DNA of 16,080 nucleotides from an uncultured Collinsella sp. (GTDB taxonomy: Bacteria; Actinomycetota; Coriobacteriia; Coriobacteriales; Coriobacteriaceae): contig UQYA01000041.1 in NCBI GenBank assembly GCA_900545165.1, positions 1-16,080 on the forward strand, written 5' to 3'. The first letter of the stretch is position 1. Each line of letters starts with the position of its first letter. Under the pieces are notes generated by a model. That model was not told the origin of the DNA. It saw only the letters and a program-made list of their open reading frames with translations, and searched no databases. This document shows, piece after piece, positions 6,317 to 14,600 of the stretch. The translations under genes were made by a program, and so were the position numbers.

Positions 6317-6357
6317 GAGATGGGGCACCCGTCGCAAAAGCTCAGATGCCCCCTCTC
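6317..6357 (-). terminator. Intrinsic terminator downstream of pepD
   Basis: On the minus strand an 11-bp stem with one mismatch (6347-6357 with 6317-6327) is followed by TTTTGTTTG. It lies between the convergent hipA and pepD ends. On the plus strand the stem is not followed by a T run, so it serves pepD best and at most weakly serves hipA. Confidence 0.75.
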
Positions 6358-6375
6358 GTAATGTCATTTGCAATC

Positions 6376-6406
6376 CGCTAGCACGTGGCTCGAACTGCTG
6401 CTAGCG
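6376..6406. repeat. 8-bp inverted repeat just beyond the pepD stop
   Basis: CGCTAGCA (6376-6383) and TGCTAGCG (6399-6406) are perfect complements around a 15-base spacer, starting 6 bases after the pepD stop. No T run follows on either strand, so it is not a stand-alone terminator. It could stabilise the pepD mRNA end or be chance. Confidence 0.4.
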
Positions 6407-6412
6407 CGACCT

Positions 6413-7870
6413 TTACGCAGCAAGGCGCTTGAGGACGTCGATGAGCAGCTCGTAGAAGCGCTCGGCAGAAGCGAGCTCCATGCTCTCGTCCGGGGTGTGG
6501 ACATCGGAGAGCGTCGGGCCCACGGCGATGGCGTCCAGGCCGTGCAGGGCCTCGGCAAATAGGCCGCACTCAAGGCCGGCGTGAATGGACTCGATGCGCA
6601 GCTCGGAGCCAAAGAGCTCGCGATAGCTCTCGACAAAGACGTCGCGAACCGGCGAATGCTCGGCATAGCTCCAGCCGGGATACTCAAACTCAAACTTGGC
6701 GTCAAAGCCCAGGACATCGGCCAGCGTCTGCAGGCGGTCCTTGAACTCGTTCTGCAGCGAGGTGATCGAGGAGCGCGGGGACAGCATGATCTTGACCTCG
6801 TCGTCAGAAGTGGCAACCACACCGATGTTGGAGGAAACCTCGACGGAGCCGTCGGTGGCGACGTTGCGGCGAATCACGCCGTTAGGGGCAAGACGCAGGG
6901 CGCGGATGAGGGCAAGCGCGGACTTCTGGTCCATGGCCTCGACCTCGGCGTCGTCGGCAATCTCGACGGTGCAGGTAAAGCCGGGGTCGAAGACCTCGAG
7001 CTCGGCAGTGACGTCGGCGATGATGCCCTTTGCGATCTGGGCCGCGGCCTCGGCGGCAGCGTGATCGGCATAGACCAGAACGGCCTTGCACTCACGGTTG
7101 ATGGCGTTGTCCTTGGTGCCGCCGTTGAAGCTGACGATGGCGGGCTCACCGGCGACCATCAGGCGGTCGATGATGCGGGCCATGATGAGGTTTCCGTTGC
7201 CGCGCTCCAGGTTGATATCACTGCCGGAGTGGCCGCCCAACAGACCGGAAATGTCGAGCGTGAGGGTGCTACCGGTCTTGTGCTCGCGCACGATGGGGCA
7301 GGTGTAGGTAACGACGACGCCGCCGGCGCAGCTGACGGTGGCAACGCCCTCCTCCTCGGAGTCGAGGTTGATCATGGTGCGGGCGCTGATCTGGGACTTG
7401 TCGAGCGTCTCGGCGCCAACCAGGCCGGTCTCCTCGTCGGTGGTGAACACGCACTCGAGGGCGGGGTGAACAATCGAATCGTCATCGAGAACAGTGAGCA
7501 TCAGAGCGACGGCGATACCGTTGTCGGCGCCCAGAGTGGTGCCGTTAGCGGTGAGGACACCGTCCTTGACGACCAAGTCGATACCGTCGGTCGTAAAGTC
7601 GTGCTCGACGGAACCCAGCTTGTCACACACCATGTCGATGTGACCCTGCAGCATTACGGTCGGGGCATTCTCGGCGCCGGCAGATGCGGGCTTGCGAATG
7701 ATGACGTTGTAGACCTCGTCCTGATAAACGTCGAGACCGCGCTCCTTGGCAAATGCGACCAGGAAATCGCTGATGCCCTTCTCGTTGCCAGACCCACGGG
7801 GGATCGCGCTGACCTCCTCAAAGAAATGGAACAGCTGGGCGGGCTCGTAGCCGGTAATCTTGTAGTCCAT
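6413..7870 (-). CDS. pepD: Aminoacyl-histidine dipeptidase (beta-alanyl-histidine dipeptidase), M20 family
   Basis: Cytoplasmic zinc dipeptidase that hydrolyses Xaa-His dipeptides such as carnosine and other unblocked dipeptides. At 485 residues it equals the E. coli enzyme in length. The metal site of the M20C family is intact: H77 in LQGHIDMVCDK, bridging D116 in GADNGIA, the catalytic glutamate and metal ligand E146-E147 in TTDEETG, D170 in INLDSEEEG and H458 in DVHTPDE. All are three residues before their counterparts in the Vibrio enzyme. The lid domain lies between about 185 and 400. I chose the ATG at 7870 because AAGGAGG lies just upstream and MDYKITGYEP opens like relatives; the longer frame to 7975 includes promoter sequence. 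It appears to be a single-gene unit with its own promoter and terminator. Confidence 0.95.
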   Translation of the reverse strand: MDYKITGYEPAQLFHFFEEVSAIPRGSGNEKGISDFLVAFAKERGLDVYQDEVYNVIIRKPASAGAENAPTVMLQGHIDMVCDKLGSVEHDFTTDGIDLVVKDGVLTANGTTLGADNGIAVALMLTVLDDDSIVHPALECVFTTDEETGLVGAETLDKSQISARTMINLDSEEEGVATVSCAGGVVVTYTCPIVREHKTGSTLTLDISGLLGGHSGSDINLERGNGNLIMARIIDRLMVAGEPAIVSFNGGTKDNAINRECKAVLVYADHAAAEAAAQIAKGIIADVTAELEVFDPGFTCTVEIADDAEVEAMDQKSALALIRALRLAPNGVIRRNVATDGSVEVSSNIGVVATSDDEVKIMLSPRSSITSLQNEFKDRLQTLADVLGFDAKFEFEYPGWSYAEHSPVRDVFVESYRELFGSELRIESIHAGLECGLFAEALHGLDAIAVGPTLSDVHTPDESMELASAERFYELLIDVLKRLAA

Positions 7871-7914
7871 GGTGCCTCCTTGGCGCAACTGGTTAGACAG
7901 TAAGACATGCGACT

Positions 7915-7943
7915 TGTATATTCCCAGACTTTGCGTGCATAAA
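7915..7943 (-). promoter_or_regulatory. Candidate pepD promoter
   Basis: On the minus strand TTTATG (7938-7943) and TATACA (7915-7920) are separated by 17 bases. The -10 is good (five of six) and the -35 is weak (three of six). Transcription would start about 40 bases before the ATG. The spacing and position are reasonable; no operator is seen. Confidence 0.4.
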
Positions 7944-8027
7944 CCAGTCGAAAACGCCGAGCGCCCTCGCATCATCGGCTAACGGTGGACCGTATAGCGT
8001 AACGGTCACAACTTCCGCAGCTCTACA

Positions 8028-8059
8028 AATCGAGGCGCCCTTTTCGGAGCGCCTCGATT
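8028..8059 (-). terminator. Hairpin terminator downstream of clpC
   Basis: A perfect 11-bp inverted repeat, AATCGAGGCGC (8028-8038) with GCGCCTCGATT (8049-8059), starts 25 bases after the clpC stop on the minus strand. It is followed by a short T-rich tail (TTTGT overlapping the stem end). The T run is short, so termination may be partial and some clpC transcripts could reach pepD. Confidence 0.7.
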
Positions 8060-8084
8060 GCGCGTATCAAATTGTCGCCACGCC

Positions 8085-10727
8085 CTACAGCGCGCCGGAA
8101 CCGGCTTGCATCATGCCGCCGGGGCCCGAGGTCACGCCGCCGCTCACGGGCGCGGCGTTGCCGGTGTGCGGTGCCGCCGGGGCGGTATCGCCACCGAGCG
8201 TGCCCGCCGGACGCGGTGCCGGGATCTCGCCCGTGCCGTGGCTAAAGACAAACTTGCCATCGGCCACGTCGCACAGGACGGTATCGCCCTCGCCCCACTC
8301 GCCAGCCAGCAGTTCCTCGGACAGCGGATCCTCGATGAGCTTTTGGATGGCACGACGTAGCGGACGCGCGCCGTTGGTGAGGTCGGTACCCTCCGCCACA
8401 ATCTTGTCGTAGGCCGCATCGGTAAGCTTGATGTTCATGCCGTTTGCGATCAGGCGCTGGCGCAGATCGTCCACCAGCAGGTGCGCAATCTTGGTCAGGT
8501 TCTCGCCCGAGAGCTTCTGGAACACCACGATGTCGTCGATACGGTTGAGCAGCTCGGGGCGGAACAGGCGCTTGAGCTCGCCCATCGCGCGGCCGCGGAT
8601 CTCACTCGAGGTGAGGCCCTGCTCGCCGGTGGTGCCAAAGCCAACGCTCGCATCCTGCGCGATCTCGCGGGCGCCCACGTTTGACGTCATGATGATCACC
8701 GTATTGCGGAAGTCGACCGTCTTGCCCTGGCTATCGGTCAGACGGCCCTCCTCCAACACCTGCAGCAGGATATTGAAGATGTCGGGGTGCGCCTTCTCGA
8801 TCTCGTCGAACAGCACGACCGAGTACGGGTGACGGCGAACAGCCTTGGTGAGCTGGCCGCCCTCGTCGTGGCCCACATAGCCCGGGGGGCTACCGATGAG
8901 CTTGGAGACCTCGAACTCACTGCCAAACTCCGACATATCGAAGCTGATGAGCGCGTCCTTGCTGCCAAAGAGATACTCGGCGAGCGTCTTGGCGAGCTCG
9001 GTTTTGCCCGTGCCGGTGGGGCCCAGGAAGATAAAGCTGCCGCCGGGGCGACGCGGGTCCTTGAGCGGCGAGCGGCTGCGGCGCACGGCCTTGGCAACGG
9101 CCTCGACGGCCTCGTCCTGACCGATGATGCGCGTCTTGAGCACGCTTTCGGCCTGCAGCAGGCGGCGGCTCTCGCTCTCGGTGAGCGAGGACACCGGCAC
9201 GCCCGAGGTCACGGACACGATGTCGGCAATCTGGGAGACATCGATGGTGAGCGGGCTGGCGTCGAGCTCGGCCGTCCAGGCAGCCTTGGCCTCGGCGAGC
9301 TCAATCTCGGCAGCCTTTTGCTGCTCGGTGATCTCGGCGGCCTTGTTCATGTCGTCGCTCTCGGTGGCCTCCTGCGCGGCGGCCTTAAGCTCCTCCACGC
9401 GATGCTCGGCCTCGCGCACCGGCTCGGGCGCGCGGTTGGCGGCGATGCGGGCGCGGGCGCCGGCCTCGTCAATGAGGTCGATGGCCTTATCGGGCAGGAA
9501 GCGATCCTGGATGTAGCGGTCGGAGAGGTTCGCGGCGGCCTCGATAGCACCCTGCGTATAGCGCACATGGTGGTGCTCCTCGTAGCGCGGCTTGAGCGCG
9601 GTCAGGATCTTGACCGTGTCCTCGACGCTCGGCTCCTCGACATCGATGGTCTGGAAGCGACGCTCGAAGGCCGGGTCCTTGGTGAGGTACTTGCGGAATT
9701 CCTCGGCCGTGGTGGCGCCGATAATCTGGAAGGCACCGCGCGCGAGCACGGGCTTGAGCATGGAGCTCGCGTCGATGGAGCCCTCGGCAGAGCCGGCACC
9801 GATGATGGTGTGCATCTCGTCAATAAACAGGATGACGTCGTCAGCTTCGGTGGCCTCCTGGATCACGTTCTTGAGGCGCTCCTCAAACTCACCGCGATAC
9901 TTGGCGCCCGCAACGAGGCCCGGCAGGTCGAGCGTCCAGATGTTCTGGTTCATAAGGTTCTCGGGCACGTTGCCAGCTGCAATCTGCTGAGCCAGACCCT
10001 CGACGATGGCCGTCTTGCCCACGCCGGGGTCGCCCAAGATAAGCGGATTGTTCTTGGTGCGACGCGAAAGGATCTCCATCATACGCTGGACTTCCTTTTC
10101 GCGACCAATTACAGGGTCGAGCTCGCCGTCGCGCGCCTTCTGCGTAAGGTTGGTGGCGAACTGCTTAAGCGTATCGGTGCCGCTCCCCTTTTGCTGCGAC
10201 GCGTCCGAGCCGCTAAAGAACGGCAGGCCCGCACCGGGACGCCCGGCACCGGCGCCGGCGAGCGGACGCTTCTTGTCCTGGTCCTTGGCGGTAAGTTTCT
10301 CGATAGCCTTTTTGATGGAGGCGGACGACACACCCAGGCGCATGAGGATGTCCATGGCCATGCCGTTACCCTCTTCGACGATGCCAATCAGCAAGTGCTC
10401 GGTCGACACGTAGGTCTGGTTGTTCTCACGTGCCACGCGGAAGGAGCGCTCCATCACGCTAATGACGAGCGGCGTAAAGGCAAGCTTGGCAGCCTCGGTC
10501 TCCTCGCTGGGCTCGGGAACCGTGGTCTGGACCTCCTTGAGGGTGTCCATGATGTCGTCGTAGGAGATATCAAGCGAGCGCAGCGCCTCGGCAGCGATGC
10601 CCTCGTCCTCCTTGGCGAGTGCGAGCAGCAGGTGCTCGGTGCCCACCTTATTTGAGTGCAGATCGAGCGCCTCCTGTTTGGCCATCGACATGACCTTGCG
10701 CGCTCGATCGGTAAATCTATCTAACAT
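8085..10727 (-). CDS. clpC: ATP-dependent Clp protease ATP-binding subunit ClpC
   Basis: Hsp100 AAA+ unfoldase that feeds proteins into ClpP. The 880-residue product has paired Clp-N repeats (about 1-145), a Gly/Ala/Pro-rich linker (151-190), AAA-1 with Walker A GDPGVGKT (232-239) and Walker B LFIDE (300-304), and a short coiled-coil M domain (about 435-485). AAA-2 follows, with Walker A GPTGTGKT (569-576) and Walker B VVLFDE (637-642). The VGF tripeptide at 695-697 is the ClpP-docking loop, so it is a protease partner rather than a ClpB disaggregase. I chose the ATG at 10727, which opens MLDRFTDRARKV as in ClpC and has AAGGA seven bases upstream. Bacillus ClpC has 810 residues; here a 50-residue Gly/Pro/Ala-rich tail (831-880) extends the end. 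No ctsR, mcsA or mcsB lies next to it in this window. Confidence 0.96.
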   Translation of the reverse strand: MLDRFTDRARKVMSMAKQEALDLHSNKVGTEHLLLALAKEDEGIAAEALRSLDISYDDIMDTLKEVQTTVPEPSEETEAAKLAFTPLVISVMERSFRVARENNQTYVSTEHLLIGIVEEGNGMAMDILMRLGVSSASIKKAIEKLTAKDQDKKRPLAGAGAGRPGAGLPFFSGSDASQQKGSGTDTLKQFATNLTQKARDGELDPVIGREKEVQRMMEILSRRTKNNPLILGDPGVGKTAIVEGLAQQIAAGNVPENLMNQNIWTLDLPGLVAGAKYRGEFEERLKNVIQEATEADDVILFIDEMHTIIGAGSAEGSIDASSMLKPVLARGAFQIIGATTAEEFRKYLTKDPAFERRFQTIDVEEPSVEDTVKILTALKPRYEEHHHVRYTQGAIEAAANLSDRYIQDRFLPDKAIDLIDEAGARARIAANRAPEPVREAEHRVEELKAAAQEATESDDMNKAAEITEQQKAAEIELAEAKAAWTAELDASPLTIDVSQIADIVSVTSGVPVSSLTESESRRLLQAESVLKTRIIGQDEAVEAVAKAVRRSRSPLKDPRRPGGSFIFLGPTGTGKTELAKTLAEYLFGSKDALISFDMSEFGSEFEVSKLIGSPPGYVGHDEGGQLTKAVRRHPYSVVLFDEIEKAHPDIFNILLQVLEEGRLTDSQGKTVDFRNTVIIMTSNVGAREIAQDASVGFGTTGEQGLTSSEIRGRAMGELKRLFRPELLNRIDDIVVFQKLSGENLTKIAHLLVDDLRQRLIANGMNIKLTDAAYDKIVAEGTDLTNGARPLRRAIQKLIEDPLSEELLAGEWGEGDTVLCDVADGKFVFSHGTGEIPAPRPAGTLGGDTAPAAPHTGNAAPVSGGVTSGPGGMMQAGSGAL

Positions 10728-10758
10728 GCTCGTTTCCTTACATGAGTTCATCGAAATC

Positions 10759-10786
10759 AAAACGCCCGCCCGTCGGCGGCGCTTTT
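10759..10786. other. GC-rich hairpin with A4/T4 ends in the clpC leader
   Basis: AAAACGC-C-CGCC and GGCG-GCG-C-TTTT pair around a CGTC loop with small bulges. On the minus strand the stem is followed by TTTTGATTT and ends 31 bases before the clpC ATG. It could end read-through from the upstream activase-tetR operon, or act as an attenuator if the clpC promoter lies further upstream. I cannot tell which. Confidence 0.5.
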
Positions 10787-10866
10787 GTCTCTTTACCCAC
10801 AGGTTGTCTATGTTAACAGCTGGAGGAATATCTATAAACCCGGCTCACATGAATGCAGGTTATGAC

Positions 10867-10894
10867 CGCATCGCGGGACTCACCGCGCGATGCG
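10867..10894 (-). repeat. 9-bp inverted repeat after the tetR stop
   Basis: CGCATCGCG (10867-10875) and CGCGATGCG (10886-10894) are perfect complements around a ten-base loop, 26 bases beyond the tetR stop. There is no T run on the minus strand, so it is at best a weak or Rho-assisted terminator. It overlaps one copy of a diverged direct repeat whose other copy is the 3' end of the tetR gene. Confidence 0.45.
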
Positions 10895-10919
10895 CGACAG
10901 GCGCCCCGCAAGAGAAACC

Positions 10920-11609
10920 CTAGGCGTCTTTCACCACGTCGGGACTCGTCGCACGCGATGCGCGATAGGCATCGGCCTCCTTGGAGACGCGTTCGAGCAG
11001 CTCGGATGTATCGACGCCCTCGACTTGCGCGACCGTTTCCACCGTCTGCATGGCGACCGCCCTCAGGTACGCGCACGCGCTGTCCCCCGGCTGCTCGAGG
11101 TCTATCTCCTCGCCGCCCTCCCGGGCAAAGCCGACCGCCATCACAAAGCCCATGATGCCCGAGACCAGAAAGCCCACCGCAAAGCTCGAATCTGCCTTGA
11201 GCTCTTCTCCGTCGGGGTGGACGATCTCTCTCACGCGGTCGATGATGATCGCATGGATGCCCTGCACGACCTGCTCGGCGGCACCCGCCCTCATGGTGAT
11301 GACGATGCGCCGCAGCAGGCAGCGGACGTCGCGCCGGTCGAACGCCGAAAGGTCGCCCTCGCTCGAAAAATGCCAGAGGGCATCGGTGATGAGCTCGTTA
11401 TCCTGCAGCAGCTGGGCTATGGCGATGGCGACGAGTTCATCGAAATCGTGAAAATAGTAGTAAAACGTTCCGCGATTGCACTGGGCGGCGCGGGTCACCT
11501 CGCCAACCGACAGCTCGAAGATGCTGTTGTTCTCGATGAGCTCCCAAAACGCCTCGATGATACGGGTGCGTGCATCGGGCGCATCGGCGTCCTTACGCGG
11601 TCTCGCCAT
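10920..11609 (-). CDS. TetR/AcrR-family transcriptional regulator
   Basis: 229-residue repressor-type protein. An N-terminal helix-turn-helix of the TetR family is clear: RTRIIEAFWELIENNSIFELSVGEVTRAAQCNRGTF is followed by YYYFHDFDELV (residues about 14-60). The ligand-binding C-terminal domain is variable as usual and contains a hydrophobic helix (FAVGFLVSGIMGFVMAVGF) that could line a ligand pocket or dimer face. I favour the ATG at 11609 (MARPRK, typical of the family); a GTG at 11618 would add three residues. It overlaps the end of the large activase gene by 17 nt, so the two are co-transcribed and the regulator probably controls that operon. The ligand is unknown. An intergenic gap of 192 bp separates it from clpC. 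Confidence 0.88.
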   Translation of the reverse strand: MARPRKDADAPDARTRIIEAFWELIENNSIFELSVGEVTRAAQCNRGTFYYYFHDFDELVAIAIAQLLQDNELITDALWHFSSEGDLSAFDRRDVRCLLRRIVITMRAGAAEQVVQGIHAIIIDRVREIVHPDGEELKADSSFAVGFLVSGIMGFVMAVGFAREGGEEIDLEQPGDSACAYLRAVAMQTVETVAQVEGVDTSELLERVSKEADAYRASRATSPDVVKDA

Positions 11610-14600
11610 GCACCTCACCGCACCCCTGCGCCTTGGCGTTCATGATGAGCATCTGAAGACGGTTCTCCACGTTGGCGAAGCTCACGTCGGGATCGTAGTC
11701 GAGCGGCAGGAACTGCGCCGTGGGATACTGCTCCTTGAGCGCATGGATGAGCCCGCGCCCCACGACATGGTTGGGCAGACACCCGAACGGCTGCAGGATC
11801 ACGAAGTTGCGGCAGCCGCGCTTGGCGTGCTCGAGAATCTCCGCCGGAATCAGCACGCCCTCGCCCGCATCGAACGTATGGTGCAGGATCTTATCGCTCG
11901 CGCGCACGAGCTCGGGCATGCGCGTCGGCGGCTCGTAGAGCGGGCTCGCCGCGCCCAGGCGGTCGCAACGGTCGTGCGCGAGCTCGAACAGGTTGTCCGC
12001 CGTGGCGTACCAGGCCTTTTCGGGCAGCGACAGGTCGACGTGGAACTCGCGCGACTGCGCATGCTTGTAGAAATAGGTCTTGCGGATCACGTCGGTCATG
12101 CGCGCCTCGATGACCTCGAGCCCGTTGTCCTCGAGGTAGCGCTCGATCTCGTGGTTGGCGCCGAGATGGAAATTGAGCAGGTACTCGCCCACGATGAGAA
12201 CGGTCGGATGCGGGTTCGAGCGGTCGTACGGAACGGCGTCCATGATCGCAAGCGCGCGTTTGAAGCCCGTCGCCTGGCCTCTCAGCCCGGAGCGCTCCAT
12301 GCCCTCGATAACCTCATCGAGCGCGCGGTCGAACGCAGCGTCCGCCGCGCCCTTCTCGAGCTCGTAGGGACGGATGCGCCTAAGCATGGCCTCGAGGGCA
12401 TCGATCATGGGAAGACCGTAGGCGATCTGGATGCTCGGGCCAAGGCCGAGCTTGAAGCCCGGATGCGCATTGTGGGCATCGACGTCGTCGTTGGTGAGCA
12501 CCGGGACATAGTCGTATCCCGCGTCGTCGAGCGCGCGGCGCAGCAGGGGCATGTAGTGCGTCAGGCGGCAGTCGCCGATATACTTGCCAGTCACCACGGC
12601 GACGTCGTGCGGGTCGTACTTACCGCTCTCGAGTGCCGCGAGCGCCTCGCCGATCACGATTTGCGCGGGGAAGCAGATGTCGTTGTGCACATAGCGTTTG
12701 CCCAGGCGGATGGCATCCTCGCGCCCGATATCAAGGGCCTCGGCGCGCACGCCCTGATTGCGCATCGCCGCGGTCATGAGCCTGCAGAACGCATGGGAGG
12801 TGTTGGGGACCAGCGCGATCTTGTCGTGCCGGTCGCGCTTGGTGTACTTGACCTTATACGGGTCGTCGAGCGGATGGACCGCGTGCACCCGGGCGCCCTC
12901 GGCACGCTCCTCCGCGCGACGACGGTTGACCGACTCGATAAACGAACGCACGCGAATGCCCATGGGACCGGCGACGTCGCTCTCATCGAGCTTGATCATC
13001 ATCGGAACCTTGGAGCCCATCTCGCCCATCATGCGCGCGATCTCGTCGGTGAGATACGCATCGTGGCCGCAGCCGAAGCTGCCCATCTGCACGAGCTCGA
13101 GCTCGGGCGTCGATGCGACGATGACCGCGCACGACAGCATGCGCGCATGGTAGTTGTTCACGATGTCGATGCGGCTGTTGGAAAGATCGACGTTGCAGAC
13201 CCCCGGCACCGCATCGGGCGTCAGCACGGGGATGCCGCGCTCAGAGAAGAGCTTGGGCAGCCCGTGGTTGACCAGCGGGTCGTTGTGGTACGGGCGCGAA
13301 GCGATCACCACCGCGTAGCCGCCGTCCTCGTGCACGTTCTCGAGCACCTGCCTGCCGCGCAGCTGCAGCTGGTTCTCAAACGTCTCCTGCGCGCGGTCCG
13401 CCTGCTCGGTCGCCTTGGCAACCAGGTCGGCATCGATATCGAAGGTCTCCTTGCACCACGCCTTGAGCTGGCGGTTTCGGTCGCCCTCGTCGTACCAGTG
13501 GAACAGCGGCGTATCGAACGGAACGCCGAAACGCTCCTCCGGGTTATCGGAATTGCGCATCACGTAGGGGTATCCCTTTACGACGGCGCACATCCACTCG
13601 CTGGTAGAGGCGGTGTTTTCGGTGGGCACCGTCGTGATGATGGGCATGAAGATGCGGTCGACGCCGGCGTCGACGAGATTGCGGATGTGCCCGTGGACGA
13701 GCTTGGCCGGGAAGCACACGGTGTCGGATGTGACGTGCGCCAGACCGCGCTCGTACATCGCCTTGGTGCTGCGTCCCGAGACGCGCACCTTAAAGCCGAG
13801 CGTGCTGAAGAACGTCGACCAGAACGGCATGGTGTCCCAGAACTCGAGCACACGGGGAATGCCGATCGTGACATCGCGCCCCCCGCTGACGGGAACCGTG
13901 GGGTACGACTCGAACAGCAGCTTCTCGCGGTCGACAAAGAGATTGGGGGCAGCCGCGGTCCGGTCGCGCCCCGTGCCGGGTGCCTGTGCCTCGCAAGCAC
14001 CCTGCGGACGCAGCTCCTCCGCCGCGGGAACCTCGCGCACGAGCTCATCCCATGAGATGGCGCCGCCGCGCGGGCAGCGATTGCCCGTGACGTAAAGCGA
14101 GCCGTCGCCAAATGCCACGACCGCGCGCTGGCAGCGGTTGTTGCACCGACGGCAGGTAACGCCGCCGAACTCGCGATGCTCGAAGCGCTCCACGGCATCG
14201 AGCCCGATAAACGACGTGCCGGCGTCGCCCTTGCGGCATTCCTCGCGCGCGAGCAGGGCGATACCGATAGCGCCCATCAGCCCCGGGTGGGGCGCACGCG
14301 TGACGGGTTTGCCCAGATACTGCTCGAATGCGCGCAGCACCGCGTCGTTTCGGAACGTGCCGCCCTGGACGACGACTTTGTCGCCCAGACGGTTGAGATT
14401 TGAAACGCGAATGACCTTGGTGAACACGTTCTCGATAATCGAACGGCAGAGACCGGCCATGATGTCGCCCGGACCCTTACCGCGCCGCTGCTCGGAAACG
14501 ACGCTGCTGTTCATGAACACCGTGCAGCGGCTGCCGAGAACGGCGGGGGCTTTGGACGAAAATGCCTCGGTCGCGATATCCTTAACGGCTATTCCGAGGT

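Noticed and set aside
6581..7903. Plus-strand open frame (440 codons) antisense to pepD
   Set aside because: It is a shadow frame with biased Gly/Asp/Val composition. The pepD active-site motifs on the minus strand explain the sequence.
8787..10655. Long plus-strand open frame (622 codons) antisense to clpC
   Set aside because: It is a mirror frame of clpC with Leu/Gly/Asp-rich composition, no motif and no ribosome-binding site.
11476..14055. Long plus-strand open frame (859 codons) antisense to the activase gene
   Set aside because: It is a shadow of GC3-rich coding on the other strand. It has no recognisable domain, and the minus-strand frame has clear family motifs along its entire length.
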